From: an uncultured Clostridia bacterium
GTDB lineage: Bacteria; Bacillota; Clostridia; Christensenellales; Aristaeellaceae
DNA length: 64,000 nt
Reading direction: 5' to 3'
Assembly (NCBI GenBank): GCA_934631025.1
Contig: CAKTXR010000012.1
Span: forward strand, 9,817 to 73,816
Made by a program: the position numbers and the translations under genes. The stretch's first letter is position 1, and every line of letters begins with the position of its first letter. This document shows positions 53,449 through 62,130 of this stretch, in pieces. The notes under the pieces are model-generated. The model worked only from the letters and a program-made list of their open reading frames with translations, did no database searches and was not told where the DNA came from.

Positions 53449-53477
53449 TTGCGAATAAGCCATAATGTTTTCATAAT
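53449..53477 (+). promoter_or_regulatory. Candidate promoter of the 53555 gene
   Basis: TTGCGA (53449-53454), 17 bases, CATAAT (53472-53477); divergent from the two-component promoter. Confidence 0.4.
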
Positions 53478-53554
53478 CGCGCGCATAATTCGCACCGCTT
53501 TACGGCACACTGACAGTGAAAATTCCAGATTTTTCGTTTCAGGAGGAAAGAGCC

Positions 53555-53983
53555 ATGGATCAGAGCATCTCACTTTTACAGGAAATCGTGCGCGCGGCCC
53601 GCGACGGCGCGGAGGGCATCAGCCTCGTCATGGACAAGACCAGCGACGCCGCGCTGCGTCAGGCGCTGGGCGAGGAAAAGAAGCAGTACGCCGCCGTCGA
53701 ACAGGACGCGGGCAATCATCTGATCGATCTGGGCGGGCAGGCCGAGCCGGAGAAAATCATGAACCGCGCGGGCATGTGGATGGGCATGCAGTTGAACACG
53801 CTGATGGACAAAAGCCCCTCGCATCTGGCCGAAATCCTCATTCAGGGCAACACCATGGGCGTGATCGGCCTGATCCGCGCAAAAAACGATTATCCCAAGG
53901 CCGATCAGAGCAGCGTCGATCTGCTAAAGCGCATCATGACGCTGCAATACGACGGCATTGAGCGCGCCAAGTCGTTCATTTAG
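53555..53983 (+). CDS. Small four-helix protein, ferritin-like pattern (hypothetical)
   Basis: 142-aa all-helical protein, about four helices: SISLLQEIVRAARDGAEGISLVMDKT, ALRQALGEEKKQYAAVEQDAGNHL, MNRAGMWMGMQLNTLMDK and SSVDLLKRIMTLQYDGIERAKSF. The pattern recalls DUF2383/ferritin-like bundles, but I see no complete metal-binding set. No signal or membrane segment. AGGAGGAAAG lies 5 bases before the ATG at 53555. Divergent from the two-component system; link to it unproven. Confidence 0.7.
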   Translation: MDQSISLLQEIVRAARDGAEGISLVMDKTSDAALRQALGEEKKQYAAVEQDAGNHLIDLGGQAEPEKIMNRAGMWMGMQLNTLMDKSPSHLAEILIQGNTMGVIGLIRAKNDYPKADQSSVDLLKRIMTLQYDGIERAKSFI

Positions 53984-54034
53984 AAAAAGTGCGTCCAAAT
54001 CAGGGCGGAAACATGAAAAATAACGCGGCGGCTC

Positions 54035-54064
54035 TTGTATTTCGCGCCCGCGTTATGATACGAT
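54035..54064 (+). promoter_or_regulatory. Weak candidate glnS promoter
   Basis: TTGTAT (54035-54040), 18 bases, TACGAT (54059-54064), 39 bases before the start codon. Confidence 0.3.
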
Positions 54065-54103
54065 AAAGGGCAACAGGATAAACATCTGAAGGGGGTTTCG
54101 TTC

Positions 54104-55816
54104 GTGGAAAACACCGAGAAAAAAGCGAGCAATTTTATCGAAGAGTTTATCGACGCCGACCTGGCCAGCGGACGCACGGAAAAGGTTCACACCCGTTTCC
54201 CGCCCGAGCCGAACGGCTATCTGCATATCGGCCACGCCAAGGCGCTGTGCATCGATTTCGGCATCGCCCGCAAGTACGGCGGCCTGTGCAATCTGCGCTT
54301 TGACGACACCAACCCGACCAAGGAAGACACCGAGTTCGTGCTGGCCATACAAAACGACATCCACTGGCTGGGCTATGACTGGGCCAACCTCTACTATGCC
54401 TCCGATTTCTTCCCCCGCCTGTATGAAATCGCCTGCGACATGATCCGCCGCGGCGTGGCCTATGTGGACGATCAGACGGCTGAGGAAATGCGCATAAACC
54501 GCGGCACGCTCACCACGCCCGGCGTCAACAGCCCCTATCGCGATCGCTCCGTCGAGGAAAATCTCGATCTGTTCGAGCGCATGAAGAACGGCGAGTTCCC
54601 GGACGGCTCCCGCGTGCTGCGCGCCAAGATCGACATGAGCGCCCCCAACGTGCTGCTGCGCGACCCGACGATGTACCGCATACTGCGCCATCATCATCAC
54701 CGCACGGGCGATCAGTGGTGCATCTATCCGATGTATGATTTCCAGCATCCCATTCAGGACGCGATCGAGGGCATCAGCCATTCGCTCTGCTCTCTGGAAT
54801 ACGAAATCCACCGCCCGCTGTACGACTGGATGGTCGAGCAGGCCGGATTTACGCAGCATCCGCCGCGCCAGATTGAGTTCGCGCGCCTGAACATCGCCAA
54901 CACCGTGATGTCCAAGCGCTATCTGCGCCGCCTGGTCGAGGAGCATTATGTCGCCGGCTGGGACGATCCGCGCATGCCCACGCTGGTCGCCATGCGCCGC
55001 CGCGGCTATCCCGCCGCCGCCATCCGCGATTTCATCGAGCGCGTCGGCGTGGCCAAGGCCGATTCCGTGGTTGAAAACGCGCTGCTCGAGCACTGCGTGC
55101 GTGAGTCTCTGGGCGACGTCGCCCCGCGCGCCATGGCCGTGCTCGATCCCATCAAGGTAACGTTCGTCAACTGGCCTGACGACAAGATCGACGAAGTTGA
55201 GATGGAGAATCATCCCGATCATCCCGAAATGGGCGCGCGCACGCTGCACTTCACGAAGCACGCCTACATCGAGCGCGAGGACTTCATGGAGGAACCGCCC
55301 AAGAAGTTTTTCCGTCTGGCTCCCGGCCGCGAGGTTCGCCTGAAGGGTGCCTATATCATCAAGTGCGAGGACGTCGTGAAGGACGAAAACGGCAACGTCG
55401 TCGAGCTGCTCTGCTCGGTTGATCTGAACAGCAAATCCGGCTGCGAAGGCGCGAACCGCAAGGTCAAGGGCACGCTGCACTGGCTGAGCGACATGGACGC
55501 GCGTCCCATCGAGGTGCGCCTGTACGATTCCATCCTGCTGCCCGAGGCCGAGGGCGTTGAGGAAGAAACGCCTGCCGAGGATGGCGAGGAAACCGCCGCG
55601 CCGGCGAAGGACTTCATCAGCCGACTGAATCCGGACAGCCTGAAGGTCATCTCCTCTCTGGCCGAGCCGATCATCTGCGACGCGGAGGTGGGCGCGAAGT
55701 TCCAGTTCCTGCGCATGGGCTACTTCTGCAAGGATCCCGATTCCACCGCCGAGAAGCCCGTCTACAACCGCACCGTATCCCTGAAGGACAGCTGGGCCAA
55801 GGCCAACAAGGCGTAA
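54104..55816 (+). CDS. glnS: Glutaminyl-tRNA synthetase
   Basis: 570-aa class I synthetase. RFPPEPNGYLHIGHAKA holds HIGH at 41-44; the KMSKS-type loop is VMSKR ending near 272; RFDDTNP and the anticodon-binding beta-barrels match GlnRS rather than GluRS. An acidic insertion EAEGVEEETPAEDGEE lies at about 483-498. The start is GTG, after AAGGGGG. Many Clostridia lack GlnRS and use the GatCAB route, so its presence is taxonomically informative. Terminator follows directly. Confidence 0.97.
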   Translation: MENTEKKASNFIEEFIDADLASGRTEKVHTRFPPEPNGYLHIGHAKALCIDFGIARKYGGLCNLRFDDTNPTKEDTEFVLAIQNDIHWLGYDWANLYYASDFFPRLYEIACDMIRRGVAYVDDQTAEEMRINRGTLTTPGVNSPYRDRSVEENLDLFERMKNGEFPDGSRVLRAKIDMSAPNVLLRDPTMYRILRHHHHRTGDQWCIYPMYDFQHPIQDAIEGISHSLCSLEYEIHRPLYDWMVEQAGFTQHPPRQIEFARLNIANTVMSKRYLRRLVEEHYVAGWDDPRMPTLVAMRRRGYPAAAIRDFIERVGVAKADSVVENALLEHCVRESLGDVAPRAMAVLDPIKVTFVNWPDDKIDEVEMENHPDHPEMGARTLHFTKHAYIEREDFMEEPPKKFFRLAPGREVRLKGAYIIKCEDVVKDENGNVVELLCSVDLNSKSGCEGANRKVKGTLHWLSDMDARPIEVRLYDSILLPEAEGVEEETPAEDGEETAAPAKDFISRLNPDSLKVISSLAEPIICDAEVGAKFQFLRMGYFCKDPDSTAEKPVYNRTVSLKDSWAKANKA

Positions 55817-55834
55817 TAAACTCCCATAAAACGC

Positions 55835-55870
55835 AATCCCATGACGCAAAAACGCGCCATGGGATTTTTT
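55835..55870 (+). terminator. glnS terminator
   Basis: AATCCCATG (55835-55843) pairs with CATGGGATT (55858-55866), with six T residues ending at 55870. Confidence 0.85.
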
Positions 55871-56001
55871 CTATGTACCAACAGGCAACGGTCGGGCGCG
55901 GCCGTCTCTCCCCGCATCCTCAGCTTGAAAAGACAGTCGAGCATTCCGATACCCTTATCCGGCAAAAGCCGCTTTCAGCCGCACTCAAACTCCGGCGCTC
56001 C

Positions 56002-58146
56002 TCAGTCAAGCGCCAGCACGCGCACATCGAGCGCGTCGAGCGCCAGCGTCCGGCCCGCCGCAACAAAGCGCTGATCCTCGTCCGAAAAGTTGGCGGCGAT
56101 CAGATAGCGTCTGCCGTCCTGCCCCGGAACAATCAGCGCGCGGACGTCCCGCCCGCCGTCGATCTCCGGCACGGCGCACTCTGCTGCCAGCGCCGCCGTT
56201 TCGCCGTCGGTCAGCTCGGTGGCCAGCACCGCACCCACGTCGTAGACCGTCTCGCCCGCGTCGTACCAGCGCGCGCCCTCGCGGCCGAGAGAGATCTCGT
56301 CGCAGCGCAGAAAGCCGCGCTTTTTGTATACGTCGCTGTGGAAGATATGCGGATTGTACGAAATATGCGCCAGATCGATCTGCCGGTAATCAAGCGAGCG
56401 AACCTCCGGCTTCCCGCCGCAAACGCCGATCAGCGAGATCAGTCCGTCGATGGTCAGCCAGTTATCCTGCGCATGATAATCGCGCTTAAAGCCGTTGAAT
56501 ACGTCGTTGGGCATCATGTAGTTGAGCGCCCTCGAGGACACCAGATGGCAGCGATGAATCGCGCGCGCCCATTGCAGCACAGCCATCGTATGCCCGTCGG
56601 GCAGCGCCGCGCAGGCCACGCAGGCGCGCACATCCCGGATGGAGGTCTCATTTTCCTCCAAGAGACCGGCCGTTACGTCGACATAGCTACCGCACGTCGC
56701 AAAGCCGCCCTCAAACGAATGAACGCGCCAGCTTTCCGGCTCGGCCCGATTGATAAAGCCGCCGCCCTCCGTGCAGCCGGTCAGGTTTCTGCGCCATTCG
56801 ACCATGGAGCTGTCCTTCGGCGAGGCGATCAGCGCCGTAGGCGGCTCCGCGCCCTGCCACACGAACGAGGCCAGCCGGTGTTCTCCGCACGTCAGCATAC
56901 CGCCCATCGAAGCATTGCTCCAATCGTTCAGCGGCGCGCGCCAGATGGGATCGGGCGCATAGGAGCCGCAGCCCGCCGGCTTTTTCATTTCGCCGAACTG
57001 CCGCCGCCACAGGCAGGCCATGGACAGCGTACACGCGCGGTCGGACTCCAATCGCGTAAAATACAGCGGCGAGCGCTCGGCGAACAGCTCGCAGCGCTTT
57101 GAGAGGAAACTGCCGTCGCCGTTATAGGCCGTCTCCCTGTCAAGCATACCCAGCCAGCCGGTCTCGAACGCATCGCAGTCGTCGCCCAGCGTGTCGCGGA
57201 TCATATACAGCGAGGGCAGCAGATAATCCTGACAATAGCAATAGCGCACGCGCGTATCGCCGCCGATGCGCAGCAGCCGTCCGTCCGGAAAAATACAGGC
57301 GCGGATCAGCCGCCAGAGCATCTCCATGTGATGATAGAGCGCCTTGGGGGCCTCTATGCCCCGCCGCCGGCACGAAAAATGCAGCATGGCGATATTGGAC
57401 AGGCAGATGACCATGTAGCCGACGTTCAGATATTCATGATGATTGAGCGCATAGTCCTCATAGAAGTTCGCGCCGCCATGCCAGGCGCAAAGCGGGCGGC
57501 CGTCGTAATCGGCGAAGGAGGTCGCGTCCGAAGGAATCGACAGGCCGTTCAGCAGCAGCGCCGTGCCGCGCTCGAGATACTCGGCGCGCCGCGGACAGTC
57601 GGGATACATCATGGCCGTGCGGTGCATGATCGCGCCGCACCAGATGTTGCTCTCCGGCACGTTGGGCGATATGACGCTGCCCGCGACGGCGCGGTGATCC
57701 AGCGTCCAGTCGCACTCGGAAATGAGCATCCGGCGAAGGCCTGCTCTGTCCGCGTCGGTCATATCGTCCCAGAGGGCCTCCACGCCGTGCATCATGCGCT
57801 CCACGCCCAGCGGCGTGAGCCATGTGTGTCCCCAGCGGACGGTTTCTCCTTCCATGCAGTGATAATCGCCGCTCTTGTGGCTCGCCAGCGTAAAACGCAG
57901 CATGGCCAGCGCCGCGTCCTTCAGCTCGGCGCGCGTCATGCCGGCCGCTTTTTCATCCACATCGGGCAGCGACGCGAGCACGGCGAAAGCTGCAAAGCCC
58001 TTCTGATGCGTCTGGATGCCCCATGTGTCCGTACCCGTGCCGTAATACATCAGATCGAGCCGGTCGACGGGGCGGAACAGATCCCGACGGGCGAACGCCG
58101 CCCAGTTTTCAAGCAGCCGCTTATAGTGCAGGCTCAGATCATCCAT
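56002..58146 (-). CDS. Predicted (alpha/alpha)-toroid polysaccharide lyase-like protein
   Basis: 714-aa protein. The first 400 residues are helical, like an (alpha/alpha) toroid, with NVPESNIWCGAIMHRTAMMYP (162-182) and GGANFYEDYALNHHEYLNVGYM (224-245), where Asn235, His236/237 and Tyr239 resemble the Asn/His/Tyr catalytic set of chondroitin, hyaluronate and heparin lyases. The rest is a beta-rich region as in these lyases. No signal peptide. I cannot assign a PL family. The start lies 45 bases from a TATAAT box. Confidence 0.65.
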   Translation of the reverse strand: MDDLSLHYKRLLENWAAFARRDLFRPVDRLDLMYYGTGTDTWGIQTHQKGFAAFAVLASLPDVDEKAAGMTRAELKDAALAMLRFTLASHKSGDYHCMEGETVRWGHTWLTPLGVERMMHGVEALWDDMTDADRAGLRRMLISECDWTLDHRAVAGSVISPNVPESNIWCGAIMHRTAMMYPDCPRRAEYLERGTALLLNGLSIPSDATSFADYDGRPLCAWHGGANFYEDYALNHHEYLNVGYMVICLSNIAMLHFSCRRRGIEAPKALYHHMEMLWRLIRACIFPDGRLLRIGGDTRVRYCYCQDYLLPSLYMIRDTLGDDCDAFETGWLGMLDRETAYNGDGSFLSKRCELFAERSPLYFTRLESDRACTLSMACLWRRQFGEMKKPAGCGSYAPDPIWRAPLNDWSNASMGGMLTCGEHRLASFVWQGAEPPTALIASPKDSSMVEWRRNLTGCTEGGGFINRAEPESWRVHSFEGGFATCGSYVDVTAGLLEENETSIRDVRACVACAALPDGHTMAVLQWARAIHRCHLVSSRALNYMMPNDVFNGFKRDYHAQDNWLTIDGLISLIGVCGGKPEVRSLDYRQIDLAHISYNPHIFHSDVYKKRGFLRCDEISLGREGARWYDAGETVYDVGAVLATELTDGETAALAAECAVPEIDGGRDVRALIVPGQDGRRYLIAANFSDEDQRFVAAGRTLALDALDVRVLALD

Positions 58147-58163
58147 CGTCTTTTCCCTCCGTT

Positions 58164-58175
58164 TTGCGTTTTTCG
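58164..58175. promoter_or_regulatory. Third copy of TTGCGTTTTTCG motif
   Basis: Found in the leader of the toroid-lyase-like gene (reverse orientation to that gene). Same 12 bases as at 8013-8024 and 36635-36646. Confidence 0.35.
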
Positions 58176-58190
58176 CAGCGGTTCCCTTTC

Positions 58191-58219
58191 ATTATAGCGC
58201 GCAGACGCAGAATTGTAAA
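58191..58219 (-). promoter_or_regulatory. Promoter of the toroid-lyase-like gene
   Basis: On the minus strand TTTACA (58214-58219), 17 bases, TATAAT (58191-58196). Confidence 0.7.
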
Positions 58220-58292
58220 GGATCATCGCATTTGTGTTAATTGAGCTTGTTCCCGCTTAATGCCCGCGCCCCACTCTTCGGACGCATTTAAC

Positions 58293-58321
58293 TTGACAGG
58301 CGCGCTCTTTTCCCGTATAAT
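58293..58321 (+). promoter_or_regulatory. pyr operon promoter
   Basis: Perfect consensus TTGACA (58293-58298), 17 bases, TATAAT (58316-58321). Confidence 0.85.
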
Positions 58322-58340
58322 AAGCCACGATGAATCTTTA

Positions 58341-58460
58341 AATCGGTACAGAGATGCCGGCAAGATGTCATAGCTTTCCATGCCCTTTTCAGGCCGTGCG
58401 CCGAATGGGGAGGTTTGTATGCAGCTATTCGCCTTGCCGCGCGGCAGGGCGTTTTTCTTT
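58341..58460 (+). promoter_or_regulatory. Pyrimidine attenuator (PyrR-type) with in-frame leader reading frame
   Basis: CAGAGATGCCGGCAAG (58349-58364) resembles the PyrR-binding loop. Its CGGCAAG (58358-58364) is complementary to CTTGCCG (58433-58439), part of the 5' arm of the terminator (58430-58439 with 58442-58451, T-tract to 58460), so binding-loop and terminator folds exclude an antiterminator. GGGGAGG at 58407-58413 and ATG at 58419 open a frame that runs through the terminator into pyrC without a stop. Confidence 0.7.
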
Positions 58461-58487
58461 GCCGCGACTCTGAGAAAGGAGCCGAAA

Positions 58488-59747
58488 ATGTCGTTTCTCA
58501 TCGAGGGATGCCGCGTTTACACCGGCGGGCAGTTTGTTTCCCGTCCGCTGGCCGTTTCGGACGGGCGTATTGTTTCCACCGATATGGTTTCGAACGCCCT
58601 CGTGTTTCGTTTTGACGATTGCGTTTTAATGCCCGGTCTCGTGGATGTTCATGTGCATCTGCGCGAGCCGGGCTTTTCTTATAAGGAAACGATCGGCACA
58701 GGCACGCTGGCCGCGGCGCACGGCGGCTTTACGACCGTCTGCGCCATGCCCAACCTGAAGCCCGTGCCCGACAGCGTCGAATCGCTGAACATTCAGCTGG
58801 AGATGATCCGCCGCGCCGCCTGCGTGGATGTTCACCCCTACGGCGCGCTGACCGTCGGCGAAAAGGGCGGGCAAATCGCCGATCTCGAAGGCATGGCTCC
58901 GAACGTGATCGCGTTTTCCGACGACGGACGCGGCGTGCAGGATCCCTCCATCATGCGCGAGGCCATGACGCGCGCGGCGGCGCTTCACAAGATCGTCGCG
59001 GCGCACTGCGAGGACAATACGCTGCTGAACGGCGGCTATATCCACGCGGGGCGCTATGCTGAAGCGCACAATCACCGCGGCATCGTCTCCGAGAGCGAAT
59101 GGCGGCCGATCGAGCGCGACCTGAAGCTGGCGGATGAGACAAAATGCGCCTATCACGTCTGCCACGTCTCGACGAGGGAAAGCGTCGCGCTGATCCGCGC
59201 GGCGAAAAAGAGCGGCGTGAACGTCACCTGCGAGACCGCGCCGCACTACCTTACGCTGTGCGAGGACGATTTACAGGAGCACGGCCGCTTCAAGATGAAC
59301 CCGCCGCTGCGCGCTGCCGCCGATCGCGACGCGCTGCTCGAGGGCCTGTGCGACGGCACGATCGACATGATCGCCACCGACCATGCGCCGCATTCCGCCG
59401 AGGAAAAAGCGCGCGGCTTGCAGGACAGCCCGATGGGCGTTGTGGGACTGGAAACTGCCTTTCCGGTGCTCTACACCGAGCTGGTGCGGCGCGGCGTGAT
59501 CACGCTTAAGCGACTGATCGAGCTGATGGCGTTCTCCCCCGCCCGCCGCTTCGGCCTTGAGCGCTCATGGGGCGAGGGCGCGCGCGCCGACTTTACGATA
59601 TTTGATCTCAATAAGCGCTATACGATCGACCCGACCGCCTTTCTCTCGATGGGCCGCGCCACGCCGTTCGAGGGCCGCGCCGTTTATGGCGAGTGCCTGA
59701 TGACGGTTCACAACGGCCAGATCGTCTGGCAAAGGGACGCTCGATAA
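58488..59747 (+). CDS. pyrC: Dihydroorotase
   Basis: 419-aa metal-dependent amidohydrolase; closes carbamoyl aspartate to dihydroorotate. Metal ligands are in DVHVHLREPG (His, His), AAHCED (His), HVCHVSTRES (His) and IATDHAPHS (Asp); the carboxylated-Lys position lies in the type I region around 150. The ATG at 58488 follows AAAGGAG by 6 bases. An upstream in-frame ATG at 58419 would add 23 residues (MQLFALPRGRAFFF...) and is more likely a leader. First gene of the pyr operon. Confidence 0.95.
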   Translation: MSFLIEGCRVYTGGQFVSRPLAVSDGRIVSTDMVSNALVFRFDDCVLMPGLVDVHVHLREPGFSYKETIGTGTLAAAHGGFTTVCAMPNLKPVPDSVESLNIQLEMIRRAACVDVHPYGALTVGEKGGQIADLEGMAPNVIAFSDDGRGVQDPSIMREAMTRAAALHKIVAAHCEDNTLLNGGYIHAGRYAEAHNHRGIVSESEWRPIERDLKLADETKCAYHVCHVSTRESVALIRAAKKSGVNVTCETAPHYLTLCEDDLQEHGRFKMNPPLRAAADRDALLEGLCDGTIDMIATDHAPHSAEEKARGLQDSPMGVVGLETAFPVLYTELVRRGVITLKRLIELMAFSPARRFGLERSWGEGARADFTIFDLNKRYTIDPTAFLSMGRATPFEGRAVYGECLMTVHNGQIVWQRDAR

Positions 59748-59760
59748 GGAGGATATGAGC

Positions 59761-60492
59761 ATGATTCAGGGACAGTACCTCGTCCGCTCCAACACGCCGC
59801 TCACGAAGAGTATGATGCAGCTCTCGCTCGAGGGCGACACGAGCGCCATCAAAGCGCCGGGACAGTTCGTCAACATCAAGCTGGACGGCTTCTACCTGCG
59901 CCGCCCGCTCTCCATCTGCGACTGGAATGAAAACCGCATCACGCTGCTCTACAAGATCGTCGGCGACGGCACGCGCGCGCTTTCCCGCATGGTGCCCGGC
60001 CAGTCGCTGGACGTGCTCTGCGGGCTGGGCAACGGCTTCATGATCGACAAGGGCGGAAAACGGCCGCTGCTCATCGGCGGCGGCGCAGGCATCGCCCCCA
60101 TGTACGGGCTGGGACGCGTGCTGCTGGAAAAGGGCGTCGAGCCGACGGTGATACTGGGCTTCAACACGCGCGAGGAAATCTTCTACAAGCGCGAGATGGA
60201 AGCCGCCGGACTGAAGGTGATCGTCTGTACGGCGGACGGCAGCTTCGGCGCGAAGGGCTACCCCAGCGACCTTATGGGCGAGCTTGAGCACGATTACTTC
60301 TACGCCTGCGGCCCCGAGCCGATGTTCCGCGCGATTGAAGCGGCCGCGCGCACGTCCGGCCAGTACAGCTTCGAGGAGCGCATGGGCTGCGGCTTCGGCG
60401 CGTGCATGGGCTGCACCTGCCGCACCAAATACGGCAACAAACGCATCTGCAAAGACGGCCCCGTGCTGATGAGGGAGGAAGTCATATGGTAA
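59761..60492 (+). CDS. pyrK: Dihydroorotate dehydrogenase electron-transfer subunit
   Basis: 243-aa FAD and 2Fe-2S protein that carries electrons from PyrD to NAD+. RRPLSICDW binds FAD, GGGAGIAPMYGL binds NAD, and the cluster ligands are Cys210, 215, 218 and 230. The ATG at 59761 has AAGGAGG 8 bases upstream; one two codons earlier is too close. Overlaps pyrD by 7 bases. Confidence 0.96.
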   Translation: MIQGQYLVRSNTPLTKSMMQLSLEGDTSAIKAPGQFVNIKLDGFYLRRPLSICDWNENRITLLYKIVGDGTRALSRMVPGQSLDVLCGLGNGFMIDKGGKRPLLIGGGAGIAPMYGLGRVLLEKGVEPTVILGFNTREEIFYKREMEAAGLKVIVCTADGSFGAKGYPSDLMGELEHDYFYACGPEPMFRAIEAAARTSGQYSFEERMGCGFGACMGCTCRTKYGNKRICKDGPVLMREEVIW

Positions 60493-61397
60493 ATACGCGC
60501 GTTTCGCTGAACGGCATCACTCTGGACAATCCGGTCATCGCGGCCAGCGGCACATTCGGCTACGGCCATGAGTTCGCCGAGCTGTACGACATCAACTGTC
60601 TGGGCACGTTCTCCTTCAAGGGCACGACCCGCGAGCCGCGCTACGGCAACCCCACGCCGCGCATCGCCGAATGCCCCTCCGGCCTGATCAACGCCATCGG
60701 CCTGCAAAATCCGGGCATCGACAAGGTGATCAGCGAGGAAATCCCCAAAATTCGCCAGTGCTTCCACAAGCCGGTGATCGCCAACATCAGCGGCTTTTCC
60801 GAGAACGAATACATCGAATGCGTCGAAAAGATCGACGCGTGCCCCGAGGTCGGCTGGATCGAGATCAACATCAGCTGCCCCAACGTCCACGGCGGCGGCA
60901 TGGCCTTCGGCACCACGCCGGAAGCCGCCGCGCGCATCACGAGTCTCGTGCGCCGCGTGACGAAAAAGCCGCTGTGGATCAAGCTCTCCCCCAACGTGAC
61001 CGACGTCGCCGCCATCGCCCGCGCCTGCGAGGATGCAGGGGCCGACGCGATCAGTCTGATCAACACCATCATGGGCATGCGCATCGACCTCAAGACGCGT
61101 CGTCCCGCCGTGGCCGGTATCACCGGCGGCCTGTCGGGCGAGGCGATCCGGCCCGTGGCGCTGCGCATGGTCTATCAGGTTTACGAGGCGGTCAAGATTC
61201 CGGTCGTCGGCATCGGCGGCGTTTCCTGCGCGGAGGACGTGCTGGAAATGATGCTTGCCGGCGCAACGGCGGTTCAGGTGGGCGCGGCCAATCTGGTCAA
61301 CCCCTTCGCCTGCCGCGACATCGTGCGGGATCTGCCCGCCGTCATGGAAAAATACGGCGTTACAACGCTCACTGACATCATAGGAGGCGCGCACTGA
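60486..61397 (+). CDS. pyrD: Dihydroorotate dehydrogenase, class 1B catalytic subunit
   Basis: 303-aa FMN TIM barrel. AASGTFGYGHEF, the SFKGTT loop, NISCPNVHGGG with catalytic Cys131 and GIGGV plus GATAVQVGAAN for the FMN phosphate are present. Cys as base marks class 1, and pyrK makes it class 1B (NAD-linked). Translationally coupled to pyrK; pyrF starts one base after the stop. Confidence 0.97.
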   Translation: MVNTRVSLNGITLDNPVIAASGTFGYGHEFAELYDINCLGTFSFKGTTREPRYGNPTPRIAECPSGLINAIGLQNPGIDKVISEEIPKIRQCFHKPVIANISGFSENEYIECVEKIDACPEVGWIEINISCPNVHGGGMAFGTTPEAAARITSLVRRVTKKPLWIKLSPNVTDVAAIARACEDAGADAISLINTIMGMRIDLKTRRPAVAGITGGLSGEAIRPVALRMVYQVYEAVKIPVVGIGGVSCAEDVLEMMLAGATAVQVGAANLVNPFACRDIVRDLPAVMEKYGVTTLTDIIGGAH

Positions 61398-61398
61398 T

Positions 61399-62097
61399 AT
61401 GGGCAAGGACGTTATCGTCGCCTGCGACTTTGCAGGCCGCAGACAGGTTTTCGACTTTCTGGATCAGTTCACCGATAAAAAGCCGTATCTCAAGATCGGC
61501 ATGGAGCTGTTCTACGCCGAGGGGCCGCAGATCGTGCGCGACATCAAGGCGCGCGGCCACAAAATCTTCCTCGATCTCAAACTGTGCGACATCCCCAACA
61601 CGGTCAGGAAGAGCATGGCCGTGCTGAGCGGGCTGGACGTGGACATGACCAACCTGCACGCCTTCGGCACCGCCGACATGATGCGCGCCGCGCTCGATGG
61701 ACTCACCCGCCCCGACGGCACGCGCCCGCTGCTCATCGCCGTGACGCAGCTCACCTCTACCACCGAGGAGCGCATGAAGAACGAGCTGTACATCGACCGC
61801 CCGCTCGACGAAGTGGTGCTGGGCTATGCGCAGAATGCGCGCTCCGCCGGACTGGACGGCGTGGTCTGCTCGCCGCTCGAGGCCGGCAAGGTTCACGCGG
61901 CCTGCGGCGCGGCCTTCCTCACCGTCACGCCCGGCGTGCGCTTTGCCGGCGGCGACGTGGGCGATCAGGCGCGCGTGACCACGCCCGAGCGCGCCCGCGA
62001 GCTGGGCAGCGACTACATCGTCGTCGGCCGCCCAATCACCGCCGCGTCCGATCCCGTGGCCGCCTACGAGCGCTGCCTGCGCGAATTCGTGCTGTAA
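61399..62097 (+). CDS. pyrF: Orotidine-5'-phosphate decarboxylase
   Basis: 232-aa TIM barrel that makes UMP. The catalytic DxKxxD motif is FLDLKLCDIPNTV; VACDF and KIGMELFY hold further active-site residues, and TPGVRFAGGDVGDQ and VVGRPI bind phosphate. Group I PyrF of typical length. One base separates it from pyrD. Confidence 0.97.
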   Translation: MGKDVIVACDFAGRRQVFDFLDQFTDKKPYLKIGMELFYAEGPQIVRDIKARGHKIFLDLKLCDIPNTVRKSMAVLSGLDVDMTNLHAFGTADMMRAALDGLTRPDGTRPLLIAVTQLTSTTEERMKNELYIDRPLDEVVLGYAQNARSAGLDGVVCSPLEAGKVHAACGAAFLTVTPGVRFAGGDVGDQARVTTPERARELGSDYIVVGRPITAASDPVAAYERCLREFVL

Positions 62098-62130
62098 ATC
62101 CACTTTTTGAGCAGAAAGGACATACATAAA

